Source of the DNA: Streptomyces sp. ISL-36 | GTDB taxonomy: Bacteria > Actinomycetota > Actinomycetes > Streptomycetales > Streptomycetaceae | DNA: 64,000 bases | Reading direction: 5' to 3' | Assembly (NCBI RefSeq): GCF_018614205.1 | Contig: NZ_JAGGOS010000084.1 | Span: forward strand, 1 to 64,000 | Part shown: piece after piece, positions 23,521-32,093 of the stretch | Position numbering within the stretch: position 1 is the first letter of the stretch | How the letters are laid out: every line of letters starts with the position of its first letter | The notes under the pieces: generated by a model | The model's input: only the letters and a program-made list of their open reading frames with translations | What the model was told of the DNA's origin: nothing | The model's database searches: none | Position numbers and translations under genes: made by a program

Positions 23521-24855
23521 ATGAGAACGAACAGCACCCGCCGGCTTCTCGGTGCCGTCGCCACGGCCTGTGTGATGGCCCTCGGCGCGACCGCCTGCGG
23601 CTCCTCGGACCCGGCCGCCGACAGCGCCGGTCCCAAGGACGTCAAGTCCGCGCTGGAGAAGGGCGGCAAGGTGACGGTGTGGGCCTGGGAACCCACCTTG
23701 AAGAAGGCCGCGGCGGACTTCGAGAAGAAGTACCCCAAGGTCGACATCGAACTGGTCAACGCCGGGACGGGCGACAAGCAGTACACCGCCCTGCAGAACG
23801 CCATAGCGGCCGGCTCGGGCGCTCCCGACGTGGCGCAGGTCGAGTACTACGCCCTCGGCCAGTTCGCCATCGCCAAGTCCGTGGAGGACCTTTCCGGTTA
23901 CGGCGCGGCCGCGTACGACAAGACGTTCACCAGCGGTCCGTGGAACGCGGTGAAGTACGACGAGTCCGTCTACGCCCTGCCGATGGACTCGGGGCCCATG
24001 GCCATGTTCTACAACAAGAAGGTCTTCGACAAGCACGGCATCAAGGTGCCGACCACCTGGGACGCCTACGTGGACGCCGCCCGCGCCCTCCACAAGGCCG
24101 ACCCCAAGATCTTCATCACGAACGACACGGGTGACGCCGGCGCCACCACCAGCCTCATCTGGCAGGCGGGCGGCCGCCCCTACAAGACGTCCGGCACCGA
24201 CGTCTCGATCGATTTCACGGACGCCGGCACCAAGACGTACACCGCCACCTGGCAGAAGCTGCTCGACGAGAAGCTGGTCGCGCCGATCAGCTCCTGGAGC
24301 GACGCCTGGTACAAGGGCCTGGCCGACGGCTCCATCGCCACGCTGGCCATCGGCGCCTGGATGCCGGCCAACTTCACCTCCGGTGTCGCCTCCGCCTCCG
24401 GTGACTGGCGCGTCGCCCCGCTGCCGCAGTGGAGCACGAGCGCCAACGCCAGCGCGGAGAACGGCGGCAGCTCCCTCGCCGTACCGAAGGCCGCCAAGAA
24501 CAAGGAACTGGCCTACGCCTTCATCGAGTACGCGACCACGGGCGCCGGTGCCTCTGGCCGCGTCGCCGAGGGCGCTTTCCCCGCCACCAGGGCGGACCTG
24601 GAGTCGAAGAAGTTCCTCGAGGCCCCCTTCCCCTACTTCGGCGGCCAGAAGGCCAACCAGATCTTCGCCGAGTCGGCCGCCGACGTCGGCACCGGCTGGT
24701 CGTACCTGCCGTACCAGGTGTACGCGAACTCCGTCTTCAACGACACCGTGGGCAAGGCGTACGTCTCCTCGACGCCGCTGTCCAAGGGGCTGGAGGACTG
24801 GCAGCGGACCAGCGTCAAGTACGGCACCGACCAGGGCTTCTCCGTCAACAAGTAG
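23521..24855 (+). CDS. Sugar-binding lipoprotein of the ABC importer
   Basis: 444 residues, extracytoplasmic solute-binding protein family 1. The signal peptide RRLLGAVATACVMALGATAC ends in a lipobox-like GATAC, so the mature protein would be lipid-anchored at Cys. KGGKVTVWAWEPTLKKAAADFEKKYPKVDIELVNAG and AIAAGSGAPDVAQVEYYALGQFAIAK are typical of oligosaccharide binders. The ATG at 23521 follows AGGAG. It is the last gene of the importer operon. The ligand is inferred from the locus as galacto-oligosaccharides. Confidence 0.92.
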   Translation: MRTNSTRRLLGAVATACVMALGATACGSSDPAADSAGPKDVKSALEKGGKVTVWAWEPTLKKAAADFEKKYPKVDIELVNAGTGDKQYTALQNAIAAGSGAPDVAQVEYYALGQFAIAKSVEDLSGYGAAAYDKTFTSGPWNAVKYDESVYALPMDSGPMAMFYNKKVFDKHGIKVPTTWDAYVDAARALHKADPKIFITNDTGDAGATTSLIWQAGGRPYKTSGTDVSIDFTDAGTKTYTATWQKLLDEKLVAPISSWSDAWYKGLADGSIATLAIGAWMPANFTSGVASASGDWRVAPLPQWSTSANASAENGGSSLAVPKAAKNKELAYAFIEYATTGAGASGRVAEGAFPATRADLESKKFLEAPFPYFGGQKANQIFAESAADVGTGWSYLPYQVYANSVFNDTVGKAYVSSTPLSKGLEDWQRTSVKYGTDQGFSVNK

Positions 24856-25434
24856 GCGGCCCGCGGCCGGCACACGAGGACGGGGCTGTGCGGGACCTCC
24901 GGGCCCGATGCCGTCGAGGTCTCGTCCTCCATCGGTCCCATTCGGGACACCGCCGCGCCGGCTGCCGGAGCGGCGTCGGCTGTTCTCACGGGGTCCGGCT
25001 CTCCGACCAGCTCGGCCACGACCCGCTGGATCAGAAGCCGGCCTCGTCGGCGTTTGCGCGCCCGCGGGATCACCGAGCACGCCGTCGGAGGTCACGGCCG
25101 ACAGCCCGCCCTCCCGGAGCCTGGGGAGGAGAGCGTGGAGGGGAGAGGCGTTTCCGGCCTGTGCCGCGTGCAGCCGTACGAGGTGAGGCGCGAGCGCCGG
25201 CATGACGGAGGTCTCGGTCCGGCCCGCATGCGCGTCGCCGCCCCGACGAGGGCCCCATCCAGTACGCCGCTGTCGCCCCCCCGAGGCCCGGACCGCCCGG
25301 AAGGCGCCGGCCCCCGGCGGCTCCGCCGCCGCCCACCGCACCTGGCGTGATCGGGGGAGCGGGGGATCGGTGATGACGGATCAACGGTGGTTGCTAGCCT
25401 TGCAGGGCCTCGTCCGAAAACCGCGGGAGTTCTT
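24856..25434. other. Intergenic region without a supportable gene
   Basis: 579 bp between the importer operon and the HTH regulator. Frames are open on both strands, as in all DNA of this composition. The most protein-like piece is a minus-strand stretch around 25080-25200 (PALAPHLVRLHAAQAGNASPLHALLPRLREGGLS), which vaguely recalls the ligand domain of AraC regulators but continues into no domain. It may be a gene remnant. A promoter for the gene at 25435 must lie in its right part. Confidence 0.4.
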
Positions 25435-26172
25435 GTGAGTGATGGGCCTGCTCAGGACCTGATGGGCACGGTGCGTCGGATCGACTCGCTGTTGGACCGC
25501 ATGGGATTGAACCGCGGGGACGTGCTGCGGGTGGAGGGCGAGGGTGGGCTGTCGTACGCCTCCGGGGTGGCCGTGAACGAGGTACGGGAACTGCTGCGTG
25601 GCGAGCGGTCCGCCGAGTCCGGCCCGGATGTGGACATGGTCGAGGCGCGCCACCGGCGCGTGGTCGAGCGGATCCTGTTCCTGCGCGCGACGCGGTTGCG
25701 CGCGGCCGCGGACGGCAGCAGGCGGGCCTACTCCCTGGCGGAGATCGCGGCCGGCGCGGGAACCAGTGCGCAGTGGCTCGACAAGATGATCAAGACAGGC
25801 AGGGCACCGAACCTCGACCACGCCGCCGGGATCGCGGCATTCTTCGGAGAGAAGATCGAGTTCCTGGTCGCCGAACCGGCCGAGGCGCTGGACCGGGTCC
25901 TGCAGCAGATCCACAAGGACCTGCTGGAGCGGACCGTGGAGCGCCAGGACCAGGACCTGCGGCGCCTGCGAACCGCGGGGCCCGCGAGCGAGGTGGATCC
26001 CGCCCTCGGCGTTGTCGCGTACGCTGCCCGGGCTCTGGCCGACGTACCGGACGACACCGCCCAGCCCCTGATCGCCCTGATCGAGTCCGTCGCTCGACGT
26101 TCCCGGGAGGAGCGTGCCCGGGAGGCCCGCGCGGCGCTCGAGAACGGCGTGGTGCACAATGACGTCGATTGA
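25435..26172 (+). CDS. XRE-like helix-turn-helix regulator of the peptidase/transporter module
   Basis: 245 residues from the GTG at 25435, preceded by CGGGAG. The HTH is RRAYSLAEIAAGAGTSAQWLDKMIKTGRAPNLDHAAGIAAFFG (about residues 98-140). It is followed by a helical tail (ALDRVLQQIHKDLLERTVERQDQDLRRLR) that could dimerise. Regulators of this shape stand directly before an ImmA/IrrE-like peptidase and a MAB_1171c-type membrane protein in many Streptomyces. In phage systems an ImmA peptidase cleaves its XRE partner. That this one is the peptidase's target is inference. Confidence 0.75.
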   Translation: MSDGPAQDLMGTVRRIDSLLDRMGLNRGDVLRVEGEGGLSYASGVAVNEVRELLRGERSAESGPDVDMVEARHRRVVERILFLRATRLRAAADGSRRAYSLAEIAAGAGTSAQWLDKMIKTGRAPNLDHAAGIAAFFGEKIEFLVAEPAEALDRVLQQIHKDLLERTVERQDQDLRRLRTAGPASEVDPALGVVAYAARALADVPDDTAQPLIALIESVARRSREERAREARAALENGVVHNDVD

Positions 26173-26222
26173 CCGCAGCGGCGTGGAAACCATGTCTCAC
26201 CAGCGGTAACGCGCAAGGAGCG

Positions 26223-26291
26223 ATGCATGGGGGGCTGTGCATCCGGGACGAGGGACGGGTGGCACGGGCGTGGGGGTCTCGCGAGAGATGA
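26223..26291 (+). CDS. Possible 22-residue leader ORF coupled to the peptidase gene
   Basis: ATG at 26223 opens MHGGLCIRDEGRVARAWGSR and ends in a TGA at 26289-26291 that overlaps the ATG of the peptidase (ATGA). A strong AAGGAG lies at 26215-26220, but only 2 nt from this ATG. It is better spaced for the overlapping ATG at 26227, which opens a different, unconvincing frame. The peptidase's own start has no good site, so the Shine-Dalgarno needs an explanation. Confidence 0.25.
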   Translation: MHGGLCIRDEGRVARAWGSRER

Positions 26292-26800
26292 GACGGTATC
26301 GCGACGCGCTGTTCATGGGTCTGCCGCAGCCGGTTCCCGAGCGACCGGTGGAGCTGCTGAAGGCGTTCTGCGTGTGTGCGGCACGGAGCAGCGGGCGCGA
26401 AGTGCGCCTGATGCTCGAAGAGTTCCCGCCGGACACGGTGACGGGCCTGTGGCTGGACATGGGCGACCACGACCTGATCGTCGTCGAGGCGAACACCTCT
26501 CCTCTGCACCAGGTCGTGATCCTGGGGCATGAGCTGTGGCACCTCAAGGAGGGGCACGTCGGCCATGGCAGCGCGGCCGGTGCGAGGGCCGCGGCCCGCA
26601 TGCTGGGGGACCGCTGGAGCCTCTCCGACGCAGTCACCCACGTCGCCGCCCGTACGGAGCCGGACCTCGAAGAGGAGCGGCGTGCGGAAGAGTTCGGCCG
26701 GATGCTGGCCGACCGGGTGAGGCCGTACTTGGAGCGCAGACGTGGCACGACACCCTCCGGCGGAGTGCCCGGCCGCATCTGGGCGTCGCTCAGAGGATGA
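26288..26800 (+). CDS. ImmA/IrrE-like zinc metallopeptidase (toxin-annotated family)
   Basis: 170 residues from the ATG at 26288; GTG at 26270 or 26237 would add 6 or 17. The zinc motif HELWHLKEGHVG (HExxH) follows a strand region SPLHQVVILG, and EEERRAEEFGRML supplies a likely third ligand helix. Such small leaderless peptidases are often labelled toxin in Streptomyces genomes. It lies 115 bp after the XRE-like gene, and its TGA overlaps an ATG leading through a six-codon frame (MTGEKA) into the next gene's GTG. Substrate unknown; cleavage of the adjacent regulator is the simplest guess. Confidence 0.75.
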   Translation: MRRYRDALFMGLPQPVPERPVELLKAFCVCAARSSGREVRLMLEEFPPDTVTGLWLDMGDHDLIVVEANTSPLHQVVILGHELWHLKEGHVGHGSAAGARAAARMLGDRWSLSDAVTHVAARTEPDLEEERRAEEFGRMLADRVRPYLERRRGTTPSGGVPGRIWASLRG

Positions 26801-26813
26801 CGGGCGAGAAGGC

Positions 26814-28046
26814 GTGAATCTCTACATCCCGGCCGCCGCGCTCGGCATCGTGCTGGTCGTCAAACTCCCCTCGTTGGTGAGGCGCTGGCACAGCCCCGTG
26901 GTCCGCAGCGTCAACGCCGTGATCTTCCTGCAGGCCGCGGCGTTCTTCTTCTCGGCGCCCCCGACCATCACGGTCGTCAACGAGATGACCGGCGTCAGCA
27001 ACTTCTCCGCGGTACTGGTCTACTGCATTCTCTCCGCCTACGCGTGTGCCTCCCGGGTCCTCATGGAGAACTGGCGCGAGGACGTGGAGGTCCTGCCCCA
27101 CACCCGCCGCCGGGTCAGGCGTTGGATATGGGGCCACGGTGTCGTGACCGTCCTGCTCATCGGCTGTTTCGTATGGGGCGAGGCGCCGGTCGAACGTCAG
27201 CGTGACTTCGAGACGTATTACGCCAACACCCCCTTCATGCGCGAGATGGTGCTGCTCTGCCTGTTCGCCGTCACCGCCGCTGCCGCCGCGGCGGCAGCCG
27301 CGTGCTGGAAATGGGCGCGAGACATCCGCAGGGAGCTCCCCGAGCGGAGGACGCCGGCCGGAGGCTTGCTGCGCATCGGGCTCACCGTCCTGGCCGTCGG
27401 CTTCCTGACCAACGTCACCTACGGTACGGCCAAGCTGGCCGCGGTCGTGGCCGCCTGGAGCGGCCGGGACTGGGAACCGCTCAACCGGGCGGCGATGTCC
27501 TTCGCCTGTCTCGGCACCCTCCTCGTCGCCGTCGGCTTCCTCATCCCCATCGTCGGACCCTGGATGACCCCACAGGTCTTCGGACCTCTGCGGACGCTGC
27601 GCTCCCTGGGTCCCCTGCGGCGAACGATCGGCGGCGTCGGCGGTCCCCGTGGCCGGATGCGGCTCTCCACTCCCTGGTACGCCGGCCCCGGCCGGCGCCT
27701 CACGGACCGGATGACCGACATCCACGACCGGATGCTGGAGCTGGGGGCGTACTGCTCGGAGGACGTACGGGCGGACGCCTACGCCCGGGCCCTGGAGGGC
27801 GGCAGGACGGAGGCCGAGAGTGTCGCCTTCGGCCTGGCCGCCATGTTCAGGGCTGCGGCGGACGCCCGCGCCCTGAAGATGCCCGCCGACAAGGAACAGG
27901 GCGTGGTGGCGGTTCGGGCGCTGCGGGCCGCCGAAGCCGAGTACCCCGACCTTCTGGTCGGCATCTCCCGGGCTCTTCCGGCCCTGGCCGTCATGCCGTA
28001 CGGGGGTCCTGCCGGAGCGGCGGCTTCCCCGAGTCGGGACCGGTAA
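26814..28046 (+). CDS. MAB_1171c-family putative membrane transporter
   Basis: 410 residues from the GTG at 26814 (GAGAAGG upstream). About seven hydrophobic helices fill residues 1-240 (NLYIPAAALGIVLVVKLPSLV, VIFLQAAAFFFSAPP, FSAVLVYCILSAYACASRVL, VVTVLLIGCFVWGEA and others). A soluble 170-residue C-terminal part follows (STPWYAGPGRRLTDRMTDIHDRMLELGAYC..ARALEGGRTEAESVAFGLAAMFRAAADARA). The layout matches the family usually found behind an XRE regulator and a small metallopeptidase. Transport has not been shown for the family to my knowledge. Confidence 0.75.
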   Translation: MNLYIPAAALGIVLVVKLPSLVRRWHSPVVRSVNAVIFLQAAAFFFSAPPTITVVNEMTGVSNFSAVLVYCILSAYACASRVLMENWREDVEVLPHTRRRVRRWIWGHGVVTVLLIGCFVWGEAPVERQRDFETYYANTPFMREMVLLCLFAVTAAAAAAAAACWKWARDIRRELPERRTPAGGLLRIGLTVLAVGFLTNVTYGTAKLAAVVAAWSGRDWEPLNRAAMSFACLGTLLVAVGFLIPIVGPWMTPQVFGPLRTLRSLGPLRRTIGGVGGPRGRMRLSTPWYAGPGRRLTDRMTDIHDRMLELGAYCSEDVRADAYARALEGGRTEAESVAFGLAAMFRAAADARALKMPADKEQGVVAVRALRAAEAEYPDLLVGISRALPALAVMPYGGPAGAAASPSRDR

Positions 28047-28119
28047 TCCTCCGGGCAGTCGCCCGAGGTCCGGCGGCATCGCTGCCACCGGACCTCAGGG
28101 TGTTCCGACTCGGCACCGA

Positions 28120-31100
28120 TCAGTGCGCGGTCAGCCGGTTGACGATCGCGCTGAAGCCGTCATATGCGGCGCTCGTGAGCTCCTTGGCGACGTGGGGGAC
28201 GTCCTTCGCCAGCGTGGCGATCACCCTCCCCTTCCCGAAGGTGATGAGGCTGAGCCCTGCGACGCCGAGGGAGCTGTAGAACTCCTCGCTGCCGAATCCG
28301 TAGCCCATCCCGGTGTAGAACGCGGTCGCGAAGTCGAAGACGACGGCGGTCACACTCAGGACGAGTGCCACCGTCTCAAGAGCCATGGTGACGGGAAGAC
28401 CGACTCCGGTGAAGCCGACGGCCACACCGCCGAGACCGGCCACGATGCTGCCCACGCCGGCGTAGAAGGCCACTTCATGGCTGCGGTGGGCAGCAGCCTT
28501 CCACTCCGACTTGGGTACACCCCACCTGACCTCGTCGTGCTCGGAGGCGTCGGCCAGGTTCGTCCTGGCGGCCTCGGCCGCCGCCATCGCTTCCGCGGCC
28601 AGCTGGGCCTCTGCCCTGTCCTGCGCCTCCCGCTTCTGCACCGCCTCCAGACGAGCCTCACCGGCCGCGGCGGCCGCCTCTGCCGAGTTCTTGCCCGCCA
28701 GGATCGCGGAGGCACGGGCCTGAGTCGCCCACGCCTTCGCGTTGGCCGCGAAGGTGATCGCGGTGCGAGCGGACTTGATGGCCTGGTTGGCGGAGAAGTT
28801 CGCCGAGCGGGCGGCGACGCGGGCGGCGACCGCTGCCTGCTTCGCCTGGTCGGCCGAGGCCTGCGCCTGGCGGGCGGACGCTTCGGCCTGGTCCGCGTAT
28901 GCGTTCGCCCGCTCAGCGGAGGTGGCGGCTCGAGTGGCCGCCTGCTGCGCCTTCCCTGCCCACAACACCGCTTCCTCGCCGGCCTTGCGAGCCGTGGCCG
29001 CTGCCTCCTGGGCGCGGGCGGCATCCTCCTGCGCCTTGTCGGCGATCCTCGCGGCGGCGGCGATGGCACCCTGCATCGCCGCGACGTGGGTGGCGAAGTC
29101 GTGGTCCAGCTGCGCGGTCTCGTACTGGGCGGAGGCGATGAACTTCCGGCGCATCCAAGCGGGACCCTCGAGAGCCGCCTGGGCATGGGCCTTGGTGTAC
29201 GGACCCGCGGTCTGGAGGAGGGCCGCGGTGGCCACCGCGTCGTCCTCCCGCTGGGCCTTCTCGAACGTGACGGCGAGGAACTGGTGCAGCGCCTCGGGCG
29301 TTCCCGCGTCCAGCGCGGCGTTGGCCGCCTCGGTCACCGCGCGGCCGGGCTGCTGGGCCAGCAGGCGCGCGACGATGACGCGGTTGTCCGCCCCCGCCGC
29401 CTGGATGGCACCGGTGCGCAGGAACGTCGCGGCAGCGTCGGGATCGCTGCTGTTCAGCGCCGAGGTCGCGGCGAAGGCGACCTTCGAGGGGGAGATCCGG
29501 GCGAGGTGGACGGTGGTCTCCCGGTCGTCCTGCCGTTGTGCGATCTGCCGGTCGCTGTCGACCCAGGCGTGGACGTCCGCGTCCGTACCGGCCAGGGCGA
29601 ACTGGGCGGCCTCCCGGGACCAGACGCCGTGGGAGTCCATGACGGCGAGGGCCGCCTTGCGGCCCAAGTCGGCGGCCGCTGCCAGGTTTCCGGCCCGCAG
29701 CGCCGATTCCGCCTGCGCGATGAGGTTCTTCGTCGCTTGGGAAGTCTGCTCGGCCTGGGCTCGCTTCGCCTCGGTCTCCGCCTTCCAGCGGACCTCGGCC
29801 TGGGCGAAGAGGCGCATTTCCTCGATGGCCCGCTGCACCTCGTGGTCCAGCCGCTGCTGTTCGGCCTCGCGCGCGTCCTTCTCCACCTTGATCGCCTCGA
29901 CGACCGCTGCCGTGGCCTTGTCGGCGGCCAAGGTGGCCTCGTTGGCGAACTCGGTGGACTTGTTCGCGTAGTCCACCGCCTGACCGGCGTACGTGACGGC
30001 CCAGTCGCAGGCCTCCGCGGCCTTGATCGCATGGGCGGCCGCACTGTAGGCGGCGTTCCGGGCGTTACGCGCGGCGGTCGCGGCCGCGCTCGCGAGAGCC
30101 TGCGCCGTCCCGGCGGCGTTGGTGGCGATCCGGGCGTTCGTGGTGGCGATCTGTGCCTGACGCGTGGCTTCCGCGGCCTCCGACTGGGCCACACCGGCCG
30201 ACCGCTCCGCGGACCTCTGGGCTGCCTCCGCCGTGGCGGCGGCCTGGCGTGCCGCGCCCGCGGCGTTGGCACCGATGTCGGCGCACTGCTGCGCGGCGTT
30301 GGCGGCCTGCTCGGCCTGATCCGCCGTGGCCCGGGCCTTGGCGGCGACGTTCCGGGCGAAGACGGCGGCATCCTTGGCCTTGCCGGACAGAGCGGCGTCC
30401 TTGGAGGCGGCGATGGCCGCCCTGTACGCCGTTGACGCGGCGGTGCCCGCGGCGGCTGCCGCCTGGCTCGCGGCCATGGCGGCGTTCGCGGCCCGACGGG
30501 AAGCCTGAATGGCGGCATGGGCGGCGTTGGTGGCCATCCGCGCCGCGTCGGACGCTCCCCTCGCGGCCTCGGCCGCCTTGCGGGCCGCCTGGGCGGCCTT
30601 CACGACGTCGTTCTCCGCCAGGCGGGCCTCGGCCTCCGCCGTCTCCGCGGCTTGCTTGGCCTTGGCCGCGGCTTCCACGGCCCGGGCGGAGGCCTCTTCG
30701 GCCTGCTTCGTCTTGGATTCGGCTGTCCTGCCCTCGCGTTGGGCGACGGCGAGGAGCTCCTCGATCTTGGACCGCTCCTGGTCGCGGGCGCGGGCGATGT
30801 GCTGGCCGGTGTCGAGGAACCACTCGACATCGGCTTCCGTACCCGACAGCGCCCTGTTGGCGTACTTCTGCACCTCCGGGCCCGCCAGCATCAAGAGCTT
30901 GGAGGCCTCGACGCGCGAGTCCTCCAACCTGGCCGTGAACTGGTCCGTGGTGAGGAACTTCTCGAGCGCGGCAGGGGAGCCGTCGGTGAGGGCGGCGTTG
31001 CCCGCCTTGGTCACGGCCTTCCCACTGGTGGACATCACCGTGACGGTGGCCACTCGCAGGTCCTCCACGTGGGCGGTCTTGAAGCCGCCCGCGAGGAACG

Positions 31101-31488
31101 CGGCGATGGCGGAGTCCCCACCGTTGAGCGCGGCGGTCGCCTCACGACGGGTCCCCTTGCCGGCCACCGCGAGGCTGCTCAGGAGCGCGGCGCGGTTGTC
31201 CACCGCGGTCTCCGACGCGAGTTTGACGGCCAGGAAGTTCTGCACGTCGGCGTCCGACCCGGTCAGGGCGGCAGCGGCGGCGGCACGAACTGCCTTTCCG
31301 CCCAGCACCCATGCCTTGACGACCTTGGCGCGGTCGGTGTCCGGCAGCAGGAACGGGTCGTCCTGCGGAGGCGCTGTCTCGGCCCAGGCTGCCGTGGGAT
31401 TGAGGACGAGGCTGGAGGTGGTGACGACGGCAGCAGTGGCCGCGATGGCGCCGAGAATGCGCCGCCTACTCCAATAAATGGTGTCCAA
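28120..31488 (-). CDS. ALF-repeat, alanine-rich coiled-coil secreted protein
   Basis: 1122 residues. The start is TTG at 31488 with GAAGGA upstream. A signal peptide follows (RRRILGAIAATAAVVTTSSLVLNPTAAWA). Two blocks of ALF repeats (about 45-240 and 640-815) show the pattern AALTGSDADVQNFL / AALNGGDSAIAAFL / ALDAGTPEALHQFL. Between and after them lie very long Ala/Gln/Glu coiled-coil arms (about 240-640 and 815-1000). The last 95 residues differ: hydrophobic, glycine-rich helices (FYAGVGSIVAGLGGVAVGFTGVGLPV, ETVALVLSVTAVVFDFATAFYTG) and the tail FGKGRVIATLAKDVPHVAKELTSAAYDGFSAIV. Related Streptomyces proteins carry variable C-termini like polymorphic toxins. No immunity gene is recognisable beside it. 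Confidence 0.8.
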   Translation of the reverse strand: MDTIYWSRRRILGAIAATAAVVTTSSLVLNPTAAWAETAPPQDDPFLLPDTDRAKVVKAWVLGGKAVRAAAAAALTGSDADVQNFLAVKLASETAVDNRAALLSSLAVAGKGTRREATAALNGGDSAIAAFLAGGFKTAHVEDLRVATVTVMSTSGKAVTKAGNAALTDGSPAALEKFLTTDQFTARLEDSRVEASKLLMLAGPEVQKYANRALSGTEADVEWFLDTGQHIARARDQERSKIEELLAVAQREGRTAESKTKQAEEASARAVEAAAKAKQAAETAEAEARLAENDVVKAAQAARKAAEAARGASDAARMATNAAHAAIQASRRAANAAMAASQAAAAAGTAASTAYRAAIAASKDAALSGKAKDAAVFARNVAAKARATADQAEQAANAAQQCADIGANAAGAARQAAATAEAAQRSAERSAGVAQSEAAEATRQAQIATTNARIATNAAGTAQALASAAATAARNARNAAYSAAAHAIKAAEACDWAVTYAGQAVDYANKSTEFANEATLAADKATAAVVEAIKVEKDAREAEQQRLDHEVQRAIEEMRLFAQAEVRWKAETEAKRAQAEQTSQATKNLIAQAESALRAGNLAAAADLGRKAALAVMDSHGVWSREAAQFALAGTDADVHAWVDSDRQIAQRQDDRETTVHLARISPSKVAFAATSALNSSDPDAAATFLRTGAIQAAGADNRVIVARLLAQQPGRAVTEAANAALDAGTPEALHQFLAVTFEKAQREDDAVATAALLQTAGPYTKAHAQAALEGPAWMRRKFIASAQYETAQLDHDFATHVAAMQGAIAAAARIADKAQEDAARAQEAAATARKAGEEAVLWAGKAQQAATRAATSAERANAYADQAEASARQAQASADQAKQAAVAARVAARSANFSANQAIKSARTAITFAANAKAWATQARASAILAGKNSAEAAAAAGEARLEAVQKREAQDRAEAQLAAEAMAAAEAARTNLADASEHDEVRWGVPKSEWKAAAHRSHEVAFYAGVGSIVAGLGGVAVGFTGVGLPVTMALETVALVLSVTAVVFDFATAFYTGMGYGFGSEEFYSSLGVAGLSLITFGKGRVIATLAKDVPHVAKELTSAAYDGFSAIVNRLTAH

Positions 31489-32093
31489 AACGGTCCTTCG
31501 CTATCGGCGCATGGCACGCTGCAAAAGAGTGCGGCGGGTCCAGGGCGGCAAGGTGTGAGTCGCGTTTCAATCGTCGGACCTTGGAACGCATTGCGAGGTC
31601 CGAGAGGCGCGCAGCCTGACCCTACCCGGGACACGCGGCGTTGGCTAGACAGTAGTTGATGGTCAATCAACGGTCGTTTATTCAACCTCATTCAGTGGGG
31701 CTCGACCGGCTGTCGACCGGTCACTCAAATCGGGCGCAAACGGCCCCGAGTGACACGTACTCCCAGGTCAGCTCCTACACTCCATGTGAGCCACGTCACC
31801 TACCCAGGGCCTCGCCGAAGCCCATCCGCTGCGCTTGATCCCACTCGTACGGCGCTTGGTGCACGGGCGTCCTCGCGTCTCCGACAATGCGGCGGAATTG
31901 ATTGACAGGCTGTCACGTGCGTTTTGTTGGACTTGATTTCCGCTCCAGGTGTGCGGTTAAGATCCCGGAGGAAGTTGGGGGCTTCCAAGGAGAGACCACC
32001 CGTCTTTGACGCATCTCTTGTTGGTTGGACATGAGCCTTCGCATCCGTATGGCATCTTCCGGGCAGTGACCGGAACTGAGGACTGGGGTAGGG
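31489..32093. other. Divergent intergenic region with hairpins and promoter-like sequence
   Basis: 605 bp without a supportable gene, AT-richer than the surroundings. It contains a hairpin TCGGACCT (31574-31581) with AGGTCCGA (31596-31603), a small inverted repeat GTTGAT-GGTCA-ATCAAC (31655-31671), and promoter-like hexamers TTGATT (31933) and TAAGAT (31958), 19 bp apart, upstream of the gene at 32094. A TTGACA also occurs near 31900. Confidence 0.4.

Noticed and set aside
21333..23804. 823-codon open frame on the minus strand
   Set aside because: Antisense to both permeases and the binding protein. Its low-complexity Asp/Arg/Gly/Glu text mirrors their codon bias and no family is visible.
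23440..25341. 633-codon open frame on the minus strand
   Set aside because: Mostly antisense to the sugar-binding lipoprotein. Only its first 100 codons lie in non-coding DNA, and those show no complete domain.
28123..30435. 770-codon plus-strand frame opposite the ALF protein
   Set aside because: Gly/Arg/Leu-rich mirror of an alanine-rich coiled coil. The minus strand has a signal peptide, ribosome binding site and ALF repeats.
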